DNA of 64,000 bases, taken from contig MJCC01000008.1 of NCBI GenBank assembly GCA_001766655.1, forward strand, positions 439,881 through 503,880. Reading direction: 5' to 3'. The notes below the pieces were generated by a model. It had not been told where the DNA came from. It saw only the letters and a list, made by a program, of their open reading frames with translations, and did no database searches. Every line of letters starts with the position of its first letter. Position 1 is the stretch's first letter. Positions 18,680 to 28,296 of this stretch are shown here, piece after piece. This DNA is from Phytomonas francai (Eukaryota > Euglenozoa > Kinetoplastea > Trypanosomatida > Trypanosomatidae). The position numbers and the translations under genes were made by a program.

Positions 18680-19873
18680 GGGTTTAGGACTCATTATTAA
18701 GAAAAAGTAAATGTTGTAAACAATACTCTCTCTTTCTCGATCTTTTTGTGCATACACTTCGTGTTTGTAGCCTATCTTCCATTTTTACCGTTCCCTTCTT
18801 CCTTTCCCGTATACCTTCGGTCTCGAAGTTGTGAAAATAATGGAAGAATAACAGTGAGAATAGCCTAGAGAAGGATTCTAATACAGTGGTATTTATGTTG
18901 TTTCCCTTCCTCTCCCTCCCCCCATACGTATAAAGTATACTTAGGAAGAAGCACTGGTATCTGAATACAAAAGTTGGTGCGTTCGTATGGACTTTTATCT
19001 TAATAAATTTTAAGTTGGATGGGCCATGTATTACTGTTGAGAATATTAACGCTTTCTGTTCCTTGTGCTTATAACTCCGAAAAGATAATCTGTGATAGTG
19101 TTAACTTCATTGCTTTCTCTTTTCATAGAAGCCTCGGATTGTATAAATACCCTGCCAGAACTCTGTAAATTCTAAATTATTTGATCTGTATTTTTGTGTT
19201 GATCCCCTTTTAATTGATTAGCTTGGAGATAGATGGGAAAAATTGGTACTTAATCATTTTGGCGATGGAATTTGATGATATCGATTCACTTTTGGATTTT
19301 ACTAAACTGTTGAAGAACAAATTTTGTGACCGATTGTCATGGATAAAAATCTTTGTATAAGCCCTCTAATAAAGATGTGAAGATAATAGAAAGTAACCGA
19401 TAAAATCACCTTTGGGTTATATTAACTCTTGGTGAGTTTCATCGCTGAACTAAAATTCCGGTGTACATATTATTTGTGCCCATATTTACATTTCTCAAGC
19501 GGAGAGCTTTGCTCATATATGGAATCTTTGCTCTTTGGGTTTCTCTCTGCGTGTGTGTAAATAACGATGGTTCCACTACATCTTCTTTTCCCTCTTTTAC
19601 CCGTTTTTCTTCTTAGGTTTAGATGTTTTCTTAAGGAAATATCTTTCCCGTGTTCTTTTTATTGGATTGCCTAGTAAACATTTTAAATATTTTGTTCCCC
19701 CTCACCCACCCCCTCATAAAGTGTTTGTACATTAGCACGTCGTTCTAGCACTTTTTCTTCTCTTATTAGACGTGCTATTCTTCCCGTTTGAAGGATTAAT
19801 CGGGAGGCTTATTAGCGTGCGGCCGCCCTGTATTTATAAGGAAAAGGCTTCACTTTGCAGGTATTTTAAGAAA
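18680..19873. other. Intergenic spacer with strong trans-splice acceptor
   Basis: About 1.2 kb without a recognisable gene. A pyrimidine tract at 19750-19764 is followed by AG at 19768-19769, a strong acceptor candidate. The frame of the next gene extends upstream to a GTG at 19772 with no conserved residues, so this part is probably 5' UTR. Confidence 0.5.
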
Positions 19874-20650
19874 ATGGATGAGATTTCAGTAAACACTGGA
19901 GCTTACGACATGATGGCGGATGAGGAATACTTCTCATGGATTACCTGGTTCTGTGAGCTGAAGGGAAATGAGTTCTTCTGTGTGGTCGATCGAGAGTTCA
20001 TAACGGATGAATTCAATTTGACTGGACTGGCAACTATGGTGTCGTTTTACCATTACGCTTTGGATATTATTTTGGATATGGATATGTTAAGCAATACTGA
20101 GCTCGCAGAGGAGCAGCAACGGTTGGTGGAAAGCTCTGCTGAGACTTTATATGGGCTCATTCATGCCCGTTTCATTACCACCAATAGAGGACTAAAGTTG
20201 ATGGAGGAAAAGTTCCTTCAGAGCGAATTCGGAACCTGCCCTCGGGTCTTTTGCGGCGGGCAGCCGGTTTTGCCTGTCGGGCAGAGCGATATTGTACGCG
20301 AAAGCTCTGTAAAGCTCTTCTGTCCGAAATGCCAGGATATTTACTACCCTCGATCGAGCCGGCATAAGACTCTGGATGGGGCTTTCTGGGGTACCACATT
20401 CTCGCACCTGTTGTTGATGCAAATGCGCGAGAATGGACTAAATATCAGTAAACCAACGCAGAAGTATATCCCGAGGATCTACGGCTTTCGCATTCGAAAA
20501 CCCGAATCGGAAACCGATGAGAACAGGGAGAATAAACCGCAAGCTATAGAAAAGCCTTTTGAGCCTCTATCTAACCAAACCGGTATTGGCGACAAAATTC
20601 AAACTCCCAACACCGTGGTCTCATCTTCGACTGCGAAATTTTCAAAGTAG
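19874..20650 (+). CDS. Casein kinase II regulatory (beta) subunit
   Basis: A 258-residue CK2 beta subunit, which dimerises and holds two catalytic alpha subunits. The N-terminal helical part starts with WITWFCELKGNEFFCVVDREFITDEFNLTGL in adjacent family blocks. The zinc finger that forms the dimer interface is complete: CPRVFC and, 23 residues later, CPKC. The alpha-binding C-terminal loop has TFSHLLLMQ and KYIPRIYGFRI. The acidic loop usually found after the first helices is weak (DMDMLSNTELAEEQQ). The C-terminus has a ~50-residue Asn/Glu-rich extension. The ATG at 19874 is chosen over an upstream in-frame GTG because conserved sequence follows it and the likely splice acceptor lies at 19769. 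Confidence 0.93.
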   Translation: MDEISVNTGAYDMMADEEYFSWITWFCELKGNEFFCVVDREFITDEFNLTGLATMVSFYHYALDIILDMDMLSNTELAEEQQRLVESSAETLYGLIHARFITTNRGLKLMEEKFLQSEFGTCPRVFCGGQPVLPVGQSDIVRESSVKLFCPKCQDIYYPRSSRHKTLDGAFWGTTFSHLLLMQMRENGLNISKPTQKYIPRIYGFRIRKPESETDENRENKPQAIEKPFEPLSNQTGIGDKIQTPNTVVSSSTAKFSK

Positions 20651-21144
20651 TTATTCATTTCCAGGTAAACGAAATGGTGTAGGCCTTTCTAATGCGCTAA
20701 ATGCAGGTTAGGCAGCGCATCTATAAATTTGGTTCAGAAATGTTAAAGCAAGGACGAGAGAATGCCTGGGATAATGATAACTAAGGTGATCAATTGACAA
20801 TGCAAGTAGAAATTTGGCATAGGGAGAGACACCCGATTCATAGTAATGTTAAATCGTATCGAATTAATCATTTTCCTTCACGGGTGGAGTAATATTCGCC
20901 GCCCCAAGTGTTTTATTTGTATATGCTGATAGGTGCAGTTCCCCCTATCTCAAATCTTAATTTGCCTTATTAAAAAATCATAAGATGTCTAATTCATGTT
21001 CCAGACGATGCCGAAGTGTGGGACAGAGAAAAGGGAAAATGACACATTTACTACCCATCTTTTGTTTTCTGATTAGCACTGGAAGGAGAAACCAAAGGAA
21101 GGTTTAGCGCGTGCGTATAGTTGTTATTTCAAATAGCTCTTCTC
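20651..21144. other. Intergenic spacer
   Basis: AT-rich, no gene seen. No exceptional repeat; several short AG-preceded pyrimidine stretches before 21145. Confidence 0.4.
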
Positions 21145-22869
21145 ATGTCTGAGGTTCCTATCTCAGCGGCGGCGGGCTCGAAGACGGGCAGCCTCGCCAC
21201 CTCAGACCATACCGGATCGCCTCGGCAGTTTCCACATCACCATCGGGGCGGGAGGGGCAGCGGAGGGGAATCATTGAGGCCGCGCGATAGGAGGGGATCA
21301 GGGCGTGGAGGAGGAGGAGGACGAGGAAGAGGAAGAGGTCGTGGGGTAGGCGAAACCGGGCGTAAACCACACCGTCCGCGCGCCGGCAAGCGGCCGAGAG
21401 AAGCAGCAGCATCGCAAAACCCCATCGAAGACGCCGATTCTAACGACCAAAATGAAGAGAAAAGGAGAAAGGAGGGTGAGGGTGAGGGAGAGGAATCCTC
21501 ACAAGGGCAGCAAAGACAGGAGAGATCCGTTTCCGCGTTTACGGAGCTGTACAGGAAACTGGAAGACGCCGCGCAGATCGCCGCCTACGTCCGGGAGCAC
21601 ATCTCGGACAAGGTTTTTCAGGATCCTAAGAACATTAATCGGCTTTTGCAAGCGATGAGCAACCGCCCAGAAGCGCTTTACGAAGAGCTGATGCGAGATT
21701 ACAAAGGCGAGGTCGCTTTTTTTCTGGAAAGGCTTCTCACGTTGTACAGCTTGAGCTCAAAGACTCCAATGACGCCGCAAGCGCATGAGTTCATCATCCG
21801 CTGTGAGCAGCAGGGGGTTCAGACGGCGGCGTGGGGGGCGAATTTTCAGCCCGTAAGCGGGATGGAGCCCTCGCTGCTCACGCCACGGGAGCTCCTCAAA
21901 CGACTTTCCGCTGTCGATCCCGTTGGGCATCTTCAGCGTCGAATCGAGCTCTGCAATGATATTTATGGGATGGTTCGGTGCGTAAAAAAAATGGAAGCTC
22001 TTTTCTCTGCACAACCGGAGGAGAGATCAGAGAGCAGTGAGATAACGTATGCGATCAAATGCCAACTCAATAGCAAACTAATTTCTAAAGCTCGGCGCCT
22101 GCTAACGCCGCCTGGTGGCTCTTTAAAGCAAAATAAAGCGGGGAAATCCGCTGTTGATGAAGAACACGATCAGGGGGTGGTGGCAGAAGACCCTATCGCT
22201 TTGGACGACCCCACCACAGGCGCCGACGGGAAGAACGCGCCTGGGGTGATTATTCCGCTTACTTCTGAGGAGCGGGATCGCTTTAAAGACATTGTTTCCC
22301 GCACGTTAGTGATGTTTAAGCACACCCTTCACTCTACGACATCGGCGACGGGAACGCAGCAGCCGATTTTAAAATGGGGGCGTTTCGCGGATTGGTGTTC
22401 TGCACACCATCTTATCCATGCCGATGATTTCGCAGCGATCCAGGATCTGGAGGAGCGCCGAAATGTGGAGATGGTTGACCAATTAAGCCAACTAGAAACT
22501 GTGATGAAGCTGAAGACGTTGCAGGAGGGATCTGAAGAGGAGCTGCGCGCTCTGGTCGAGGAGTTATGGCGAAATGGCGGTGAAAAATGCCTTCGGCCGT
22601 GCAGTTTGGATGTCCTTTCTTGCCTCGCGACCGCAGCCACCGCGAACCATGTTTCACAAGAGGTGAAAAGCCTGGTTGCTGATCGGCTTCTTAAAACTCA
22701 GCTGTTTTTTTCTAAACCAAGGGATGGGGAGGCAACTGAAAGGATTCAATTGCCTAGAAGGGCCCTTCGTTTTGTTAATGAGCAGCGCGCGAAGCAGCAA
22801 AATGAAATCACGACTCATCAGCGTATCGCCGCAGAATCACATCCATCTAATGGGGAAGATAGAGAATAG
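21145..22869 (+). CDS. Orphan protein with RGG-rich N-terminus
   Basis: A 574-residue protein that I do not recognise. Residues ~20-75 are rich in Gly and Arg (RGSGRGGGGGRGRGRGRG), an RGG box that usually binds RNA and is arginine-methylated. A basic then acidic, Gln/Glu-rich stretch follows to ~130. The remainder is predicted helical, with FTELYRKLEDAAQIAAYVREHI at ~135 and VAFFLERLLTLYSL at ~190, and a charged linker near 320-365. No transmembrane segment or zinc finger is present. The ATG at 21145 is preferred; the upstream in-frame TTG is not a credible start. An RNA-associated role is inferred only from the RGG box. Confidence 0.7.
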   Translation: MSEVPISAAAGSKTGSLATSDHTGSPRQFPHHHRGGRGSGGESLRPRDRRGSGRGGGGGRGRGRGRGVGETGRKPHRPRAGKRPREAAASQNPIEDADSNDQNEEKRRKEGEGEGEESSQGQQRQERSVSAFTELYRKLEDAAQIAAYVREHISDKVFQDPKNINRLLQAMSNRPEALYEELMRDYKGEVAFFLERLLTLYSLSSKTPMTPQAHEFIIRCEQQGVQTAAWGANFQPVSGMEPSLLTPRELLKRLSAVDPVGHLQRRIELCNDIYGMVRCVKKMEALFSAQPEERSESSEITYAIKCQLNSKLISKARRLLTPPGGSLKQNKAGKSAVDEEHDQGVVAEDPIALDDPTTGADGKNAPGVIIPLTSEERDRFKDIVSRTLVMFKHTLHSTTSATGTQQPILKWGRFADWCSAHHLIHADDFAAIQDLEERRNVEMVDQLSQLETVMKLKTLQEGSEEELRALVEELWRNGGEKCLRPCSLDVLSCLATAATANHVSQEVKSLVADRLLKTQLFFSKPRDGEATERIQLPRRALRFVNEQRAKQQNEITTHQRIAAESHPSNGEDRE

Positions 22870-23282
22870 TACACAGTATGTGGTAAACCGCATCGAGTAC
22901 GCTTATCGGTTTGATCGTACCCCCTTCTCATTTCTGTTGCAGTTATAAAAGTTAGCCAGGTAAGGGACAGTAATGATACGCAATAATAAGCTATATTCGT
23001 TTAAAACAAAAATAAAGAATAATTATGCGCTTAGCACGGTTATGGCGTCCGGTTGCTGGAGTACGTGCACTCACCGTTGACAGTTTCCCGTTGCTGTCGT
23101 TCTCTTTCTTCTGTCCAATTTTTCCCCCCTTTTTGATACTTAGCTGCATAATATTCGTGTTTTTGACGATATTTACACTGTTTGTAGTTGCTTGATTCTT
23201 TACCTTAGCGTACAAATCAAATTTATGATATCTGTTTATTGTTTCTATTTTTTTTTTTTAGAAAAACAATAAGTTGCTTTAG
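22870..23282. other. Intergenic spacer
   Basis: AT-rich, no gene seen. It ends in one of the clearest acceptor signals of the window, listed separately at 23241-23261. Confidence 0.5.
23241..23261 (+). promoter_or_regulatory. Candidate spliced-leader acceptor (polypyrimidine tract + AG)
   Basis: GTTTCTA, then a continuous T run and AG at 23260-23261, 22 nt upstream of the ATG at 23283. Its form is that of a trans-splice acceptor; the spliced leader itself is not in the window. Confidence 0.6.
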
Positions 23283-24452
23283 ATGGGTTCATTAGGCATC
23301 GAAAAGCTGAACCAGGGTCTTTCGCGGATTGTCAGCGTTAGAAAGCGACCTGAAGTTCGCCGGCAATACATTGAGCGCCGCTCGAAAGGTTGTCTCTTTC
23401 GCATCGGCACCCTCCACAACCAAGAACTAAGCGAGGAGGTGCTCCGGCGGAATCGGCGAGGCTTTACGAATGCGCAGCTCAACACCGTCGCCTTTGCGCC
23501 CTCACTTTATCACTGGTTATTCCACCGCTGCGGGGTCCCTTTCGCCGAATCCCAGTGCCTTGTTAAGCAGGGAAGGCTCAAAGTCGACGATGTCCTCGTG
23601 ACCAAGCTTCGGGATTTGGAAAGCCAGCTCGAGTGGTCAACCTTCCAGCGGCTCGATATTCAGCTGCGGCCTTTTCAGGGCCCGGGCGAGGCGGCGTGGG
23701 TTCCCGCTCTCAAAAGAGCCCTCCACCGCAGTTATCAGTTTATGTACATCGACCGAAACGTCTCCATCTCCTCAGAGGAGTCTAACCCGCGCAGCTTTAT
23801 CCATCGGATTACCTCCACTGGGGGCGGAAACGATCGCGGCGGGAAAAGAGAAGCTGCGGGGATCAGCCCTGAGGCAGCTCTTGGGTTGAACGTACTGCGT
23901 CCGATTGGCTTTATGGACGGGATTAAAGGCCTCGGGATCATCACGAACGACGTGTCCATGGTTCGGTACTGGAATAATGAGTACTTGGGGAATTATGGCG
24001 TCTACGACCTTCGTTTTCCGCGCGGGGCACCCGCAGAGGTGGTTCATAATGCCGCAGAAGATATAGCGCGAACCTTGAAAGAAGGCATCGGTGCGCATCT
24101 CAAATCGCTTTCACTTTCTTCATCGATTCCGTGCATGTGCACAGTGAAGTCGTCTCCGCCGCGCGTGCAGGATTTGGTCTCAAAGATGCATGGGGACATC
24201 GCGTTCCTTCCGGAGCGGATTCTTGTGAGCACTCCACTCATGCCGTACCGGCTTGTTAAACGACTTCAACGTGCGCAGTGTTTAATCTCGTTAGTTCGTT
24301 CGGGGCCTTTCGTGCTCACGCAGCCCTTGGTGGTATCGCGGTCCCCTCGTTCGCTCTCACAGACCGAGCTCGGCATCTTGTTTACCTTCGAAAGGCGCTT
24401 AAAAGTAAATCGAATGATTCTAACTCTGAGGGACTTCGAGGATGAGGAATAA
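23283..24452 (+). CDS. S4-domain protein with RsuA-type pseudouridine synthase homology
   Basis: A 389-residue protein. An S4 RNA-binding module at ~75-115 has LYHWLFHRCGVPFAESQCLVKQGRLKVDDV. A region like the RsuA/RluB/E/F pseudouridine synthases follows: RPIGFMDGIKGLGIITNDV around residues 207-225. The usual GRLD-x2-(S/T)-x-GLLLLTND is thus present as GFMD, keeping the catalytic Asp (D212) but losing the preceding Arg. A long insertion separates the S4 domain from this block, and the C-terminal half is divergent. The normal reaction is uridine to pseudouridine in rRNA. With the changed motif, activity is doubtful and a structural role in (mito)ribosome assembly is possible. A mitochondrial location is inference only. 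Confidence 0.7.
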   Translation: MGSLGIEKLNQGLSRIVSVRKRPEVRRQYIERRSKGCLFRIGTLHNQELSEEVLRRNRRGFTNAQLNTVAFAPSLYHWLFHRCGVPFAESQCLVKQGRLKVDDVLVTKLRDLESQLEWSTFQRLDIQLRPFQGPGEAAWVPALKRALHRSYQFMYIDRNVSISSEESNPRSFIHRITSTGGGNDRGGKREAAGISPEAALGLNVLRPIGFMDGIKGLGIITNDVSMVRYWNNEYLGNYGVYDLRFPRGAPAEVVHNAAEDIARTLKEGIGAHLKSLSLSSSIPCMCTVKSSPPRVQDLVSKMHGDIAFLPERILVSTPLMPYRLVKRLQRAQCLISLVRSGPFVLTQPLVVSRSPRSLSQTELGILFTFERRLKVNRMILTLRDFEDEE

Positions 24453-24837
24453 ACCAAACGAATCGAGTATGCTTGATTTATCAGGGTGAAAACTGTGCAA
24501 CCTATCCATAAAAATGCATTTCTTTCTCCTTGGGCTTCTCAATGCATAGAGGGTTTTCTTATTGAGGGATCCGTTGTGATTTGTCGAGAGTATATTAGGA
24601 AACCAATAAAGTGATCGTTGTAACATACCTAAAATAGTTTCTACATCATTTCTTTCTTCTTATGTGGCTACTGAAACAAAAGACACCTTTTCTCGCATTT
24701 TTCTTCAAATTTTCCTCCCTGTCAAGCTCACGGAGAACTACGTGTAAACTGCATTACCCTCGGTATAACACCGCTATATCTATATACGCGAAAACGCATA
24801 TACGCACACGACCAGAACAGGCCGCACGGGTTGAAGC
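24453..24837. other. Intergenic spacer
   Basis: No gene seen. Moderately AT-rich with CT-rich stretches near 24650-24725; the last 100 bases become more GC-rich before the NOB1 start. Confidence 0.4.
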
Positions 24838-26549
24838 ATGTCCTGGGCCTCCCTCCTTTCGCAGGACAAGGGCAGGCCAATCGACTTTGGCCCCCCCCAG
24901 CGGTGTGCCTACGCGCCAGATCCCTCGCGTGACGCCGCGCCGACCTCCGGCTCCCCCCCCCTCCCCCCCTCCCCCTCGCCCGCGGGAGGGCGCGGCCTCC
25001 TCGTGCTCGACGCGAACGCGATCCTGAAAGGCGGGGTCGCCCTCCCCGCCCTCGCGGGCGGCCTCGTGACGACGGCGGCGGTGATCGCGGAGATCCGCGA
25101 CGGGCCCGCGCGCGCGCGTCTGGCGCGCCTCTCGGACGGGCTCACCGTGCGGGAGCCGACGGGGGACGCCGTCCGCGCCGTCGTGGCCTGCGCGACGCGG
25201 ACGGGTGACGTCGGCGCCCTCTCCCGCACCGACCTCCGCGTCTGCGCGCTCGCGCTCGACTGCTGCCGCGCGGCGGGCGCGCTCCGGCCGGGGATCGCCC
25301 ACGGCCCCGCGGCCGCCATCGACGTCGTCACCGACGAGGTCACCGACGACGACGACGACGACGACGACGATGACAATGACGGTAATGCCAATGCCAATGA
25401 CAATGACGGTAATGCCAATNNNNNNNNNNNNNNNNNNNNNNNNNNNNNNNNNNNNNNNNNNNNNNNNNNNNNNNNNNNNNNNNNNNNNNNNNNNNNNNNN
25501 NNNNNNNNNNNNNNNNNNNNNNNNNNNNNNNNNNNNNNNNNNNNNNNNNNNNNNNNNNNNNNNNNNNNNNNNNNNNNNNNNNNNNNNNNNNNNNNNNNNN
25601 NNNNNNNNNNNNNNNNNNNNNNNNNNNNNCCAATGACAATGACGGTAATGCCAATGCCAATGACAATGACGGTAATGCCAATGCCAATGACAATGACGGT
25701 AATGCCAATGCCAATGTCAACCACGGTAATGCCAATGACAATGACAACCACGGTAATGCCAATGACGGTAATGCCAATGCCAATGACAATGACGGTAATG
25801 CCAATGCCAATGTCAACCACGGTAATGCCAATGACAATGACAACCACGGTAATGCCAATGACAATGACAATGACAATGACGGCGAGGAGAGCCAAAGTGA
25901 CGGTGGGGAGTGGATCACACCGGCGAACATTCACGAGTTTCGCAATGGGGTGGGCCCGCGGAGCCGCGGCGGGGGCGCCGGACGGCTCTTCGACGGCGGC
26001 GTCGCCTGCGTGACCTCGGACTACGCGATGCAGAACACGCTCCTCCACCTCGGTGTCCCCGTCGTCGGCGTGGACGGGATGCGGATTGAGGAGCTCCGGC
26101 TATGGCTCCTCCGTTGCACCGCCTGCTTTACCCTCGTGAGCGATACCACGCGGCAGTTCTGCCCATCCTGCGGCTCTGGTGATACCCTACGCCGCGTGAA
26201 CTACGTTGTCGGCGCCGACGGCAAGAAACAACTTTTTATCAACTTTAAAAAAACCATTAGCACACGAGGCACGATCTACAATCTGCCAAAGCCAAGAGGT
26301 GGGAAACGAGGGACAAATAGAACCCTCGTCCTGCGCGAGGATCAGCTCGCACAGGTGATCAAGGGCACCTCGGGTGTGAAGATAAAGGAAAAGGAGGCGA
26401 ACTTCTCGGACGCCAATGACGAATTTGCGGCGTTTGGCGAGCCTGTACGGCGTAAAAAGCGAAATTTTGTTGAGCCCAAGACAGTATCCTCATACCACAA
26501 GTATAACATGAATGAAAAGAGGAAGCTTCGAGCAGCACGGAATAAATAA
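24838..26549 (+). CDS. NOB1: NOB1 endonuclease (PIN + zinc ribbon), interrupted by an assembly gap in a repeat
   Basis: NOB1 makes the final cut at the 3' end of 18S rRNA in pre-40S particles. The PIN domain begins at LLVLDANAILKGG (~53) with the catalytic acidic residue in DAN. It continues through VIAEIRD to VRAVVACATRTGDVGALSRTDLRVCALAL. An acidic run (about ten Asp) and an Asn/Asp/Gly/Ala repeat follow and run into 210 N. After the gap the repeat continues, then EWITPANIHEF, CVTSDYAMQNTLL and a zinc ribbon (CTAC...CPSC, 26115-26174). It ends with NLPKPRGGKRG and a basic tail. The two halves are in different frames as assembled, so the true gap length must be one more than a multiple of three. 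It is one gene, not two. Confidence 0.93.
25345..25880 (+). repeat. Asn-rich coding minisatellite in NOB1, spanning the gap
   Basis: A (GAC)n run from about 25345 passes into units of AATGAC, GGTAAT and GCCAAT, often as a 27-base unit encoding NDNDGNANA. Variant units carrying GTC/CAC codons (NVNHGNAN) occur downstream of the gap. The same repeat on both sides of the N run explains the assembly break. Confidence 0.93.
25420..25629. other. Assembly gap (210 N)
   Basis: Lies inside the NOB1 minisatellite. Frames on either side disagree by one base, so 210 is not the true length. Confidence 0.99.
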
Positions 26550-27004
26550 CCGTGTGTGGATGCCTTCTTCCCTTTTTATTAGTACGGATTCGGAGAAGAG
26601 TAACAGCGTTAGCATTTGAGTGAGTATTGCTTGGGAAAACACGTTTAATTTTTTTGTTGAAAATATGAATAAAAATTAAGAATCCACAAGAAAGTATAAG
26701 TGGAACAAAAATAGTGATTAGGCGAGGCGAGCTTTTTGTGGCCTATCTATGCTACCATAAATAGATGGGGAGGAAGAGGATGGTCCACGGAGGGAGGAAA
26801 TAATTCAGGAACGGTTGTTTTGAGAATAATCATCTTTCAATTATTATTATTATTATTATTTATTGATTAGGATGTAGCCATTTTACGAAACTCCAGGATA
26901 TTTAGGCCCCACATAGTGAGCAAATTTTGTAGAACATCAATTGAACGCATTTAGGTTTACTTTTTTTGAAGTTATAAGACAAAAAAAAGTAAGAAGACTC
27001 AGAA
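26550..27004. other. Intergenic spacer with (ATT)n
   Basis: AT-rich, no gene seen. A (TTA)n microsatellite lies at about 26840-26862. Confidence 0.5.
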
Positions 27005-27817
27005 ATGACCTCTAAAAAGCCCCTTGCCAAACACTTCTCGCGCTTTTGCTTCTTTGCTGTCGGATTTCACGCGGTGGGGCTAGTTGGCCCCTTTCTATAC
27101 TCCCGCTGCGCCCACGATCGTTTTTTTGAGGCTCATTGGGAGTTTAGCACTCCTATTTCGCGACGTCGTAAGACGTATTGGAGGTTTTGGGATCCGTCAT
27201 TTCGCATGCCAGTGCTCTCAAAAGAAGAGAATCGTTGCCTTTCGGCCTGGCTGCGGCTGATGGAGGCCCCCGCTCCGCAGCCAATGGAAGATCTCTCTCT
27301 GGATATTCGCACACACGATACAATGGCTCTTTATAACGGACTTCATGAACTGCAGTGTGGTATCTACATTGTTCAACACTGTTTGCATAAAATCACCCCC
27401 TATCTTGTGGATTTGAGGAAAGAAGTTCAGGGAAATGTGACTTTTCTTCATTTTAAGTTGGAGTTCGATATGGAGGGACGAATACCGCTGACGTCGTGGT
27501 GCTTTCCTTGCGGTCGGTTACCCACGTCGGTTTCACTGCAGCTTGAAAAAAAAGGCCCCAAAGCTGCTGATCCGCTTGTCATTGCTTCGGTAGAAAATCG
27601 CTGGTATAATGGATCTATTTGGTCCGATCAAACGTCATCTTACCCTTCTTTTTGGGGGGATATTGGTGATTTGGTTAGGTGCTATAACGCCTTTATGTCT
27701 ACTTTGATCGTGCAAACCGCTATTCCCGTCAAGAAACGCATTGACGAGACGCGGGCATGGTTGTCGAAAATCGCTGAAGAGCTGGAAGAGCAGCAGTTAA
27801 AACAGATTTCCATGTAA
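27005..27817 (+). CDS. Orphan protein with N-terminal membrane segment
   Basis: A 270-residue protein I do not recognise. A basic start (KKPLAKHFSR) is followed by a hydrophobic segment at ~13-32 (FCFFAVGFHAVGLVGPFLYS), which could be a signal anchor or part of a mitochondrial presequence plus membrane helix. The soluble part has many aromatic residues (TYWRFWDPSF, ENRWYNGSIWSDQ) and a helical C-terminus (IDETRAWLSKIAEELEEQQ). Cysteines are few and no known catalytic motif is visible. A/T-ending codons are common. It is full length with a clear ATG and stop and 450-480 bp spacers on both sides. It is probably a lineage-specific membrane protein; the organelle cannot be decided. Confidence 0.7.
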   Translation: MTSKKPLAKHFSRFCFFAVGFHAVGLVGPFLYSRCAHDRFFEAHWEFSTPISRRRKTYWRFWDPSFRMPVLSKEENRCLSAWLRLMEAPAPQPMEDLSLDIRTHDTMALYNGLHELQCGIYIVQHCLHKITPYLVDLRKEVQGNVTFLHFKLEFDMEGRIPLTSWCFPCGRLPTSVSLQLEKKGPKAADPLVIASVENRWYNGSIWSDQTSSYPSFWGDIGDLVRCYNAFMSTLIVQTAIPVKKRIDETRAWLSKIAEELEEQQLKQISM

Positions 27818-28296
27818 CTCATTGAGGCTTCGCCACAGTAGTCAGGTAAGAGTGATACAATAAAAAGTTATTATTTTTAGTAATATTCCTTTGCTAATGG
27901 ATTTTTTTTGCTCCATAACCTACGGTTAATTGTTTTCTGAAGCTTCTCATCACATTCATTTGCCTGTTGCCTATTAAATGATCTATGAGAATATTCATGA
28001 ATCCCCTTTATGCTGCATAATTTGACTTTTTCGTTTTTTAATGCCCTCCAGAGCCGTGTTACTGTAGTAAAATCAAAATTATAGGAATCTAGGCATATAA
28101 ATAAAGGTGAGCTCTTGTTTTTATCGATTTATCTGTGCATACCTAACACAACAAGGCGTAGTCCAGGCGTGACTTGAAAGATCACACCCCTTTGTTGTTG
28201 TTGTTGTTGTCTTAGCTATTATTTCATATAGGTGTTATTGGTGTCGCTTTTTCCTGCTGTTTGTTTGTTTTCTAGCTCTATCCAAGCCGCTTCGCT
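27818..28296. other. Intergenic spacer with (TTG)n and acceptor signal
   Basis: No gene seen. A (TTG)n run lies at 28192-28210, and a T-rich tract ends in AG at 28274-28275, 22 nt upstream of the next ATG. Confidence 0.5.

Noticed and set aside
24909..26048. Minus-strand frames through the NOB1 repeat encoding Ile/Val/Gly or Leu/Ser/Ala repeats
   Set aside because: Mirror image of the Asn-rich coding repeat; both flanks on the + strand are clear NOB1 sequence.
25950..26549. Separate small zinc-ribbon gene
   Set aside because: The frame is open further upstream through the repeat to the gap and encodes the EWITP block of NOB1; it is the second half of one gene.
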